From Rhexocercosporidium sp. MPI-PUGE-AT-0058 (lineage: Eukaryota > Ascomycota > Leotiomycetes > Helotiales), in assembly GCA_020746875.1 (NCBI GenBank), contig JAGTJL010000007.1, positions 2,666,001-2,730,000 of the forward strand: a stretch of DNA of 64,000 nt, given 5' to 3'. This document shows positions 49,801-59,942 of the stretch, piece after piece. Each line of letters opens with the position of its first letter. Position 1 is the stretch's first letter. The notes below the pieces were generated by a model, which worked only from the letters and a program-made list of their open reading frames with translations, had not been told where the DNA came from and searched no databases. The position numbers and the translations under genes are program-made.

Positions 49801-50734
49801 GGGGAGCAGCATCGAGACAGACCCAGCCGCGATGCTAGACAAGAACTGGAGTCATACGGAGGAAATGAAAAAGATACTCTCAGAAGCTATGGACAATCTG
49901 CGGAAGCATGGAGACCCCGATTACCCCAACCTCAAGACGGAAGAGGCTCAGATGACTTCTATAGACGAGGCGGGTGTGCTCAATAAAGGGTTGAATCGCG
50001 CCACACGCGGTGTGATCAAGTCCAGTCCGTCGACGGCAGCCTCTGCTGTTCGCAATCACATCCAAGGCAATCTGAATGGCGTCGCGCAAAAAGGCAGTCC
50101 TCTGATGGCAAGACTGAGTGGGCCGCCCAAGTGGTCACGACCGGGTGAGTCCCCGGCTCCTCCCGAAACAACCCCGGCTTCTGAACCCGCGACTCCCGAG
50201 CCCGCCAAGCCGACAGAGACGGCGCCGATCGAGAGTCCGCCAGCGACCGAAGTGGCAGAGGGATCTGGTAACGGCGGAGGCGGAGGCTGAGGCGTACTGG
50301 GAAAGGTAGGCAAGGTGTACGGGTACTCCGGAATGGTTGGCGCAGCAGACGCTGTCCTTCGGGACGTGGACAAAAGAAACTTCACCGGGGCAGCGAAGAC
50401 GTCTGCTTTGGTGGGAGGCTTGGCGGCGGTAGCCAAGTACGGGACGAAGTTCGGGGCGCTGGGGAAGTTTGCTGGCAGCAAAGTCCCCATCATCGGCTGG
50501 GGTCTGATGGCATACGGGCCGTATCAGAACCTTTCTTCGAATGAGGCTCATGCGTCGCTCGATGCAGCCTCGTCTTGGGTTACGCAGCACACTGACAGCA
50601 AGGTATTGGGTGTGATTGCCGGCGGAGGTGCGCAGCCGGCCACGGCGGCATACAAGACTGTTGTGTCGGATACCATGAGGGATATCAAAGATGGGGCCGG
50701 TGTGCTTGTGTCGTGGGGCAAAAAATTGTTCTGA

Positions 50735-52133
50735 GTAAGTGTCATATATGGATTGGCTCGCGAGGTTTCGTCAAACCATTCCAATAGCACGTCAGTTACG
50801 AATCAAAATATGTCTGGATAGATACTTCCATGTACCATTCAAGACTAGCAAGACTAGGCTTTTCAGTCACAGCTTATACAAAGGATCTATGCAGGCCCTG
50901 GAGTAGCCTATGTAGAACCTGTATAAACGATTAGATGAGACCTACGGTCTAATTCTGCCGTAGGCGTAGGGGAGTACGTGTTAAAGCCAAATGAAGAGAT
51001 TATACGGAGGGGGCGGGGGAAGAAGGCAATAGCTTTCGGCGTTTAAATGTTTACTTAAAATATAAAAAAAGGATACGAGGGAGACTACGAGGAGAGACGA
51101 CGACAGACTACGAAGAAAGGGTACGGAAGACTATAACCAGCCTTCAATAACAAGACCTTGATGCTCGCAAGTTGGTATGATCTTTTGTGGGAAAGGTCTG
51201 AAATGTTTTCTATCAAGTCTAGGCAACAAGATGTCACTAGGGCTACACCAGCACTTCTACCCCGTTCCAAGCGTATATTTGCGACAATGGGGGAGAAACG
51301 ATACGAGACTCCTTCAAAACTAGAAGCGCTAACCCACCTTGAGAAAATTTTACTCCTCGAGAGACGGAAAAGATTAAACCTTTCGTCGGGGAGGTTCCAG
51401 ATACTTTTTTACGTCTTGTTTCATGGCCACCTGGCAGATGCTAGAGTCAGAGACAGTGCGGATTCTCTGGACAATATCACTGTTTACATTGGTATAAGAG
51501 CTTAGGTTACTTATGCAAAGAACAAGTAATTAATAGATACTGTAATAAAAGCCAAAAGAAAAGCAGCGCGCTCTGTCGTCTTTGAAGAACCTTCTTGTTT
51601 AATTATTCGTTGGCTAAAACTTGTAGGCACAAGCGACATGAGGCGAAGCCACTAGCGTACGAAAGGTATCACCAACTAAAACGGATTAATTTTCGGAAGA
51701 ATAGAAGGCTGATTGCCCCGAGCTCTCTCTCTCTCTCTCTTTGAAGAACCATCTTATTCCAAAAGATAAAATTTTGGAGGCAAAGTTTAGAGCTATATTT
51801 TTCAGTTTTGAGACTTTCCCATAAGTGCTTTGAATTTTAAAGAGACTTTAATAGTCGCAATTAAGCAGGAGGAAAACAGCTACTGTAGCGATTAGTAGCA
51901 TAGTTCAAACAAGTGATAGGATAGGTTATTATGGTAGGAGGCTGCCTGAATCTGCGACCAGGGATCACCTGATAAGCTAGGCAGCTAAATATGCTTGCGG
52001 ACTTTCACGCTCCGCAAAATATCTAGCAATTGATGCAAACAGAATCACCGTCAACGATATCGCTGAAACATCATACAAGCCGGGATCCTAGACGGAATTT
52101 GCATCGCCTACCCTTTCCAAGATATTTGAGGTC
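50735..52133. other. Intergenic
   Basis: No gene seen. A (TC)n microsatellite of about nine units lies near 51724-51741. Bases upstream of 52134 form the promoter side of the HET gene. Confidence 0.5.
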
Positions 52134-54179
52134 ATGGGAGACTTTACAAAAATACCGCGACCCTTCTACCCCTCCTTGTCCTCGGAGAACCGAGAAATTC
52201 GACTTCTACATTTACAGCCTCGTGTGACAGCTGAAAATCTTCAGTGTCGTCTCAGCGTTGCTTCACTGGACTCAAATCCATATTACGAGGCCTTGTCGTA
52301 TCGTTGGGGTACTGGCACAGGAACGGTGCTTGTTGACAGCCATGATGTCTTGATTCCAAGTAATCTCGAAGATGCCTTGCTCAAAATGCGACTAGATGAC
52401 AAAGAGCGAATACTTTGGGCAGACGCCATCTGTATCGATCAGTCTTGTGTTGCCGAGCGGAACAGCCAGGTCGCTTTGATGGCCGATATCTACAAGAAGT
52501 GCGATAAATGTCTGATTTGGCTTGGGAAGACTGGCGAGTTCGATCGCTCTACTGGTCTCGAGGAGTGGTCTGGAAATCTCCTGGAATTGCTCAGCGCACT
52601 ATCGAAGAAACATCATCTCGATAAACCAGATGCGCCTCGAATCAATCCTATGTTTGGCTTCACAAACGGATCTCTTATTTTGCTCAATTCTGTTGAGTGG
52701 TGGAGCCGGATTTGGGTTGTCCAGGAGGTGCTCCTTTCCCCACGGTCTACTGTTCTATTTGGATCGTTCGAAATGCTCTTCTCGGACATTGTCAAGGCAA
52801 TGGAATTTATCAACGAGCATGATATTGGGTCTTCCTGGGATCCAGAGAATCACCACACCGACGAACTTTGCCATTGCATGGACAGAATGAAAGTGACATT
52901 CCTTTGGGCGGGACTACTTGAATTAAGAGATCACACTTATGGTCTCCTCCAAGCTGCTCGCTACCAGCCTGAGATGAGTAATAAAGACCCAGCTGCGGGA
53001 TCAAACAGTCCTGATATCGTTGATATCCTTCTCAACGTCAGACATAGAGACGCAACCGATGCTCGCGACAAAGTCTTTGGGATTTTATCGCTTGTGGAAG
53101 ACTGGAGAGGTTGGAAGCCCATTGAAGCAGACTACTCAAAAGATGCTTCGCAAGTGTTCACTGAGTTTGGAACACAGATGATCCAAAGTGAATATGGTGC
53201 CAAGACCCTTCTGTTAGCTCGAGGAATCAATCACCCCTCACCAGGTTTGATTGGCCTACCGACCTGGGTTCCTGATTGGGCTTCGAAAGGAACTGCCTAT
53301 GAGCATTATTTGATCACTGCAGAGAAATCGATGGCCCTAGTTGAGAGTCCTCCGTTGGCGGCCATGGTGGGCTCGACGCTTGTGCTGTACTCTGCTCTGT
53401 CGATTGGGAAAATTATAAAACTCAGCTCCACCGGCGCCCTACTCCATCGAAGCTACGGGCAACCACCATCAATGGAGAACTATCAGCGATATACCCAGAT
53501 GATTGACGACTGGAGAATGTTTGTCGCGAAAGACGAGGATGCAGCACCTGGTACTGATCCATACAATCTCAGCGCGGAGCCCGGGGATTGGGCCGAAAGC
53601 GGAAGCTACACTCGTTTGATGGAGGACCTTGAGAGATCACAGTATACGGTTGACTTCATGCCTCAGATTCTGGCTCATCTTGCGATGATTCGGGAACGCC
53701 AAGGCCTGCTTCGACGTATGTACACTGATGAAATGAGGTTCTACCGTACCATCATCCATGATACTTACCCATTACATTTGAGAAAGCATCAGTATCAGCA
53801 GGAAGCTTTGTGCATTCTCAGGATATTGATCATGTTCTACGAAACGTACGCTGATCCGGATCGTTTTCTAACGCGGGTAAACAGCGTAGTGCTGACGAAG
53901 ATGGCCGAAACTCTTGATATGGTTCATCTAGAACAGAAACGGCTGATGCGGACTGCTGATGGGAGCTTGGGCATCGGTCCTAAGGACATGGATATTGGTG
54001 ATGAGATCTTCTTGTTCAAGGGCGTTCAAAGGCCTTTCGTGTTGAGGGCTAGTGGGGCAAGAGCCGTTGATGGCAAGGAAGTGCAGCCTGTTTATGAACT
54101 TGTTGGACATTGCTATGTTGACGATCTCGAGAGGAAGGATCTAGATTGGGAAACTGGAAAGCAGATTTTTGTGAAGTAA
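52134..54179 (+). CDS. HET-domain (heterokaryon incompatibility) protein, 681 aa
   Basis: A single-exon, intact gene. The HET domain (PF06985-type) occupies about residues 50-215 and shows its three hallmark blocks: YEALSYRWG (51-59), ERILWADAICIDQ (91-103) and ERNSQVALMADIY (108-120). SRIWVVQEV follows within the domain. The C-terminal 450 residues have helical stretches with no named domain, ending in the DEIFLFKGVQRPFVLR type segment and LVGHCYVDD that are common at the C-terminus of HET proteins. HET proteins are cytosolic and trigger growth arrest or cell death on encounter with incompatible partners; whether this one does is unknown. The start at 52134 gives MGDFTKIPRPFYP and fits family N-termini. 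No intron is needed. Confidence 0.92.
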   Translation: MGDFTKIPRPFYPSLSSENREIRLLHLQPRVTAENLQCRLSVASLDSNPYYEALSYRWGTGTGTVLVDSHDVLIPSNLEDALLKMRLDDKERILWADAICIDQSCVAERNSQVALMADIYKKCDKCLIWLGKTGEFDRSTGLEEWSGNLLELLSALSKKHHLDKPDAPRINPMFGFTNGSLILLNSVEWWSRIWVVQEVLLSPRSTVLFGSFEMLFSDIVKAMEFINEHDIGSSWDPENHHTDELCHCMDRMKVTFLWAGLLELRDHTYGLLQAARYQPEMSNKDPAAGSNSPDIVDILLNVRHRDATDARDKVFGILSLVEDWRGWKPIEADYSKDASQVFTEFGTQMIQSEYGAKTLLLARGINHPSPGLIGLPTWVPDWASKGTAYEHYLITAEKSMALVESPPLAAMVGSTLVLYSALSIGKIIKLSSTGALLHRSYGQPPSMENYQRYTQMIDDWRMFVAKDEDAAPGTDPYNLSAEPGDWAESGSYTRLMEDLERSQYTVDFMPQILAHLAMIRERQGLLRRMYTDEMRFYRTIIHDTYPLHLRKHQYQQEALCILRILIMFYETYADPDRFLTRVNSVVLTKMAETLDMVHLEQKRLMRTADGSLGIGPKDMDIGDEIFLFKGVQRPFVLRASGARAVDGKEVQPVYELVGHCYVDDLERKDLDWETGKQIFVK

Positions 54180-54347
54180 TCTTTTTTCTAGCCGGGTCGT
54201 AAACGAAATAAATCAGATGAGAATTCTCAGCGCCCAAAAAAAGCAATCATAAATTTCTAGATTGTTCGAAGAATAGCTCTACGAAATCATATCGATTGAG
54301 AATCTCTAAAAATACCCCTCAAAAATCTAAACCTTTGCCAGCCAAAT

Positions 54348-57165
54348 CTAGGAGAACTGCCTATAAGCAGCAATATTCGCTCCCCACCTGCATTAGAGGT
54401 TAGCTTATTGTGATATAAGGTGGCTAGTCTAATAAAAAGTATAAATGGTATGGAAGCCCAGAATGAGAAGTAATGAAAGTCGCAGACTTACCCTCCAGGG
54501 TTGTTAATTTTCAATGGATTCGTAACACCATCCAGCACCACGACGGCGGCTGACTTTGTCGCGATTCCGTACCAAAACAGCTTTGCTGGGTTACCTGACA
54601 CCCGCAGCATATTCGTCTGGCACGTATCACACTGTTCGTTATACTGGCCATTCCAAAAGCCATCAAAGAAACTCCAGCTTGCCGTGTTATACAAAAAGAG
54701 ATTTGATCCTCCATTGACGTTCTGACCCAAGGAGCTGCGGCAGGGCCCGTCCCCACCGTTGCACCATGAGAAATCAGGATCACCATACCGGCCATCCGCA
54801 GTCCAAGGTGCTGGCGCAAGCTGATACGCACCCGCACCTTGCATATACGGTGTCTCGGTCTGCAGCAGTCCAGCAAAGACGTTCTGAGCGCGGTTGAAGT
54901 TGTAGTTGTATAGCCAGTGGTGCTCGGATCCAGTACCGACAAGCCAAGTTGCCTTGGTGGATTCGACGAGAAGGCCACGACCGGTAGAGATAATTTGAGG
55001 AGAGGCGGCACCGTCGACGTGATGATCTGCAGTCCAGATCCAGATATTCTGAAGATAGGCGGATGAGCTAGCGGTGAGGTGTACTGCCAAGAAAACGGCT
55101 TTGCAGCTGCTGGAGTCTTGGTTGGTACACTGATTGCGGATGGTCGAGTCCGCACCACCACCAATGTTAACTTGGGTGTTCCATATTCCAACATCGCCCG
55201 GAGCTGTGCCAGCAATATTGACTTGCAAGATTATCGAGCCTGGGAGGACTTCGGATACTGTGAAACGCATATCACTGATGTGAACAAGACCAACGTCTCC
55301 TACGTTCCCGACTTGGACGACGGGCCGAGGATTGTTGGCGTCCTTAAAGGATTCCCCTGCGCCGGAAATCACTGCCCAGGCCTCTCCAACAATCCGGGAT
55401 CCAGATGGAACGAAGAGCGTGCGCTTGACAACATAGACCCCGTAAGGGAAATAACTCGAATATTGTTAGCGAATATTTGTCTGCAGAACTGACCTGGTAC
55501 TCACGCTATTTTACAATTTTGAGCTGCCTGTTGGAGGATAGCATTTAGATTTACGGAGTCATCCATGCTGCCATCTCCATAAACAGGAAGGCCTGGTACG
55601 TTTTTGACGTTGATGAACTGATCAAGGGCATAATTTGCATATGTTGGCGCGTCTTTGGTAAAGAATGTCCCGTCGGCAGCCAATAGTGCTGCAGGTCGTG
55701 GAGTAACATATGATGTTCCTGATTGGAACTGGCCAGGAACAGCATTTCCCCAGACCCAAGTGTCGATAGAGCTTGCAGCTGGAAGTTTCACCACATTGTC
55801 TTGGTTTACTGCAATTGCGTTGTTGGTGTCGTGCTTCAAGTTCTGAATGACAACTTGATTGTTTCGATTGCCGACCGGCGATGACTCTCGAAACTTGACA
55901 GTGACACCCGAATTTGTTGAGATAGAATCCAGAAGGACTACATTTCCCGCACTACCGCCGCTGATGTCGATGCCCATGCCACAAGTATCGAAAGTCACCT
56001 TCTGCAACAAGGCAGTGAAGCCACCATTTGATGCGTATGCCGTGCGACAGTATTTGAAATAAATGTTCTTGAAGTTGCACTGTTGGTTGGTATTTTGAAT
56101 ACCGATCACTCCACCCTGAACGTAGGTATCGGTCACGGCAATAGTACTACCTGCTTGGAGGAATATGCCAATGTGCCCATTGGAATCGTTAGGCATAATT
56201 ATCCTCACGTTTCCTAGAGCACAACCTTGAGCAACTCCCCATTGCAGTGCAACGAGGGATTTGTCTTTGTTGACAGCAGTCGTGCTAGTAATGTCAGTAA
56301 CTCGCTGTGTGAGAAGGGGCAAAGTATCTCACTCTATAATAACGTTCCTGAACGCGGTTAAGAATGAGGTCTCTGGCGGACCGTTGTTCGACGTCGCTGA
56401 AACCCACTTAGTCAACTGTGACTACGCTATTTTGCAGAGCTTAGGAAGACTAACCGTCATATCCCTGAACGAGAACATCCCCAGAGAAACCTGGATCAGC
56501 TTTCAAGATTGGAGGATTCTGTGGGTCACCCATGATGATGGTTCCAACTCTCAAATCAAGCTTAGACTTCAGAAGATATGTTCCTCCTGGAAGAAATACA
56601 TGAGCTGGTATTGCCATCTTGGTCCCGATTTCCCATCGACTTTTTTGACCGTCATAGTAATTCAAGGCAGCCTGAATTCCTGGCGTGGCATCATTGATGC
56701 CGTCGTTCCTTGCTCCGTAGTCGAGAACATTTCTCCAGACGGGGTAGGTATAGTAATTGGCCAAGAAAGGCGCGTAGCCTCTCGGACTGCCAGTATGGTC
56801 CATTCGATTCATCCAGTAGTCAGAAGGATTGCTAGTTACAGGGCTGCAAGCCGCCACCCGGAGGGCATTTGCATTTAAGGTGGTCAATGGCTTAGCATCT
56901 TGAATATCAGACGGGATGATCGATGTATTGAAGCCTCCAGGAGGATCAGGACCATAGATACTAATACATTGTGTTAGTCATTACTTCTCCTTTTACAATA
57001 GCATGTCGAGTATCATAGATGTACTTACGGTGCTTGTTTTCCTGAGTATATGGGTGCAGGGAGTAAGGCGCTTGGGGGTGCTGGTGAGGGAATCTCAACT
57101 CGAGCATGTAAGATTCCTCCACTGACCGTAACAGCCAACGAAGTGAGAAATAGAAGACCCAACAT
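54348..57165 (-). CDS. GH55 glucan 1,3-beta-glucosidase, 829 aa
   Basis: Six exons: 57165-57029, 56960-56455, 56396-56333, 56284-55505, 55454-54492 and 54387-54348. They total 2,490 bases with no stop. The product starts with a signal peptide (MLGLLFLTSLAVTVSGGIL), so it is secreted. Two pectate-lyase-like beta-helix halves follow: NVLDYGARNDGINDATPGI and HVFLPGGTYLL in the first, QWGVAQGCALGNVRI in the middle, and PVYGDGSMDDSVNLNAIL then YFPYGVYVVKRTLFVPSGS opening the second. Typical GH55 strings in the C-terminal half are IWTADHHVDG, EHHWLYNYNF and QTETPYMQ. The enzyme degrades beta-1,3-glucan, for wall remodelling or attack on other fungi. Every junction preserves phase. A dead paralogue lies at 27960-28730. 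Confidence 0.92.
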
Positions 57166-58885
57166 CTTGAAGCGAGGATGAAGTTGGAAGATGTGGTTAC
57201 ACTAGAAATCTACACAAAGGACTGACTATATGCAGAAACACACGTGATCTGATGCCACTTCTCTAACTCACAACCATAAGTTAGTATAATCGGCCCGAGG
57301 TGTCTTTTACAATCTCGCAAACTTCTCACCTCAGCTGACAACCCAGGAGGCTCACGAATTAGGAAAGATCAACCACAAATGACCTTTAACAGTAACACGT
57401 TGGCTGGGCATAAAATAGACTTGTTGATGGATATTGGCTTGGCATAAGCGAAGCACAATCGATTAGCTCAATACGAATGCATAGTTCAGAGCGCTGGTAC
57501 TTTTGGCAAACGTTCTTTAGGTTCGGCAAAATGTCACATTCCGGATAGTACAGCAAGACAGTGACAGGGAGGGAACGATGCATTATGTACGGAGGTACAG
57601 TAATCATTCGAAGCAAGGGCTCCCGCATATAACCGCCTTGGCGGAACATTCGTTCATCCGATCAACTCCCCAGCGACAAAGGGGATTGATTGCTACGCTA
57701 TGCACGCAGGTCCAGGGATCGCCACGAGCAAAGACACAATCTTCAGATCATAATTGGCTAACAACCTTAATTTTGCTTTCGATAACCAAGCGATCGCGGG
57801 CTTAAATTTTTTTTTTTTTAGGTCGCTAGGGCTGAAATAGCCTCATGGGCTTACCGAATAGCGGCCGCGGTAATTTCTCTTCCCTGCCGAGTGGCTTCTC
57901 AAAGCGCGCAGCTTCTACATAGAATAGCTGTTGCGTTAAAGATTGACATATAACAAAAAATACATCGTTCAATTCCCCAGGAATAGGCAAATACAACAGT
58001 TTTTATTCTACTTTTATAGAAGGCTTTTGATGTTGTCGTTCTAGGATGTACCTGAAAAAGATATTTAGGATCGAGCTAGCAGGGCCCCAGATGTTGCGGC
58101 TGTACCTGCCGCTGCATCCCCGTTCTTACCTTCCTTACTCGGATGGCTGTGATTCAATCCTCAGCTGCAAAACTCTAATTTCTATATCTTCCTTGGCACC
58201 CCTCCTCAAGTTCACCGACTTCGTGAGTTCGGAAGCGCCGATGACCACCAGTATCTCAAAGCGAGCATACCGACTAATCGTACTCATGACCCTTTTGACG
58301 CAGTCATGCTTCTCCGGCCTTATTAGATATCCGCAGAGAGCTAGTTGTATATTCGAATGCACCCATGTGACATTGCAAGCCCTCAATTTCGGACCCCACT
58401 AGATGATAAATTCCCGGCGAGCGTGGAACGGAAGAATTCAGGGGTACTTTAACATGCTGAAAGTTTCTTGCATGTGCCTATTATGACCACGCTGCGTGGA
58501 ATCTTGCAAGGAGGTGCAATTCGGGGGCTGCGTATTCCAGAAAAGCTCGGTTGACGGTGGAGAACCTGACCTTGGCATGTCGGCCGACATTTTTACAAAG
58601 TACTTGGTAATGCAGCAACAGCTCACCGAGCAAGGATCCGTTAATATCGCCGTGGAGCAAGTTTACAGAGAGTAGCATTTCCTTGATAGTGGCGGCCGAC
58701 AACTTTACCTGGTCAAGTTGCAATAGTCACAAGGTATGGATTACACTTGGTTTGTGAAGAGATTTATGAAACAGATATGTATATAAAGGACCCAACCAAA
58801 CAGCAGCAGACTGATCTGGCACTTTCTCCAACGACCTTCAACCTTTCAAAAGTCTCCTTTCAGCTCAGAATCAACTCATCACAAT
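57166..58885. other. Intergenic between GH55 and lysozyme-like gene
   Basis: Head-to-head promoters for the two secreted-protein genes. The frames at 58046-58400 (both strands) have no recognised motif. A short T-run lies near 57808-57820. Confidence 0.45.
58780..58787 (+). promoter_or_regulatory. TATA box of the lysozyme-like gene
   Basis: TATATAAA lies 99 bp upstream of the ATG at 58886, a usual spacing for a fungal promoter with a 5' leader of 50-70 bases. Confidence 0.55.
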
Positions 58886-59942
58886 ATGACTCGTTCTATC
58901 TTCCTGTCTGCAACTTTGCTTGCAACTCTGGTACTTGGCATGCCATTGGACGTAGCAACCACAACTCCTGGTGACCTCCCATCTTTGAATGGCACCAAAG
59001 GAATACCGTACTTTGGGCATTTCAAGGGAAACTTTCAACCAGCAAAGGGGGCTAGTCTCGATAGTTTCGCTGCTTCCGCTGTTGGTACCGTAGTGAACGG
59101 TCCCGAAGGAGTCTGGACTATCGTGAATGAGGATGGCATCGGCGAAGGATCTGATGTTTACAGGCAATACTGGGGTGATGGAGGTCCCGAAGCGGGGTGG
59201 CCAGCAAAGAGTGCCTGGGTAAGCTTTAGGGCCATGTTCGACAACAACAAAGCAATTATGTTCGGCTCATGTGGCTGGAATGGCTGGGGAGCCGACAACA
59301 GTGGAGAAGAGGTTGGCCAGATCTATAATGCCATTCAGAAAGTTGCTCGTGAAACTGGAGTCGACCATCGCTTTATACTAGCAACCATTATTCAAGAGTC
59401 TGGAGGATGCACACGGGTACGTTATAAAGTCCTCCGTTCACTCAACTAGCTGACACTTCAATCTAGGTTCCCACTACTGACAATGGCGTTGTCAACCCAG
59501 GATTGATGCAGTGCCACAATGGCGATGCATCCTGTAACAGGAACGGCCAAGTGCAGAAACCATGTCCCACAAGCGTTGTAAGTACATTGTTTGTTTCACC
59601 GCGGTACAGCTATCTGACGTCGAAAAAGATTGAACAAATGGTCAGAGAGGGCACTGCGGGAACAAGATTCGGAGACGGACTTGCAGGAACTATGAACAGT
59701 AAGACCCCTCCTTTTTGTCACATTGTTACCCTTATAGTCCATCTACTGAGTCCTCAACAGTCGCAACTAGCACTTCTGGTTGGGGGTCTCGCGCGGTGTA
59801 TATGGCTGCCCGTCTGTATAATTCTGGGTCGGTAAATCAAGGGAACATGAATGATCCCTTCACTGCCACACCATGTTATGCAATGGATATTGCAAATCGC
59901 TTGACTGGATGGGTTCTAGCTCCTCACAATTGCCCTTTGTAA
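58886..59942 (+). CDS. Secreted lysozyme/lytic transglycosylase-like protein, 297 aa
   Basis: Four exons: 58886-59416, 59467-59577, 59629-59698 and 59761-59942. They total 894 bases in phase. It opens with a signal peptide (MTRSIFLSATLLATLVLGMP), a propeptide-like stretch to about residue 110, and a lysozyme-fold domain. Motifs are FGSCGWNGWGADNSGEEVGQ, the candidate catalytic Glu171 in FILATIIQESGGC, the transglycosylase-type NPGLMQ, cysteines suited to disulphides, and a C-terminal AARLYNSGS then DIANRLTGWVLAP. Such secreted SLT/GH23-like proteins occur in filamentous fungi and would cleave bacterial peptidoglycan, as defence or feeding. The exact glycoside hydrolase family is uncertain. 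A TATA box lies 99 bp upstream. Confidence 0.85.

Larger units (their letters stand above)
39699..50734 (+). pseudogene. TcB/TcC-like (SpvB-RHS) toxin-complex gene, broken and split by a hAT element
   Basis: A giant gene of the bacterial insecticidal toxin-complex B/C type, read on the plus strand around an inserted transposon (40878-43883). The N-terminal SpvB part starts at 39699 (LPEGGGAIQSMGEKF; GSGNGPFGFGWSL near 39930). After the insertion come FG-GAP/VCBS-like repeats (LDIDGDGRPELVL, LTDVDDSGTTDIVYL), TcdB-middle-like segments, then YD/RHS repeats from about 47700 and the RHS core near 49380-49560 (YTGKERDEESGF, YLAIWLGRW, NPIHMSDPSG). A variable C-terminal segment follows to 50734. 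Breaks: a frame change near 39880-39920, TAG at 40552, frame changes near 45310-45340, 45700, 45900 and 46200, TAG 47050, TGA 47677, TAG 48304, a frame change near 48630, TAG 49019, TAA 49529 and TGA 50288. It cannot make a full protein. The family is bacterial; presence here implies horizontal transfer. Confidence 0.85.

Noticed and set aside
52613..52890. Small frames on both strands within 52134-54179
   Set aside because: They are shadows of the intact HET gene.
58046..58400. 118-codon plus-strand gene
   Set aside because: The opposite strand is equally open and neither shows a motif, signal or splice structure.
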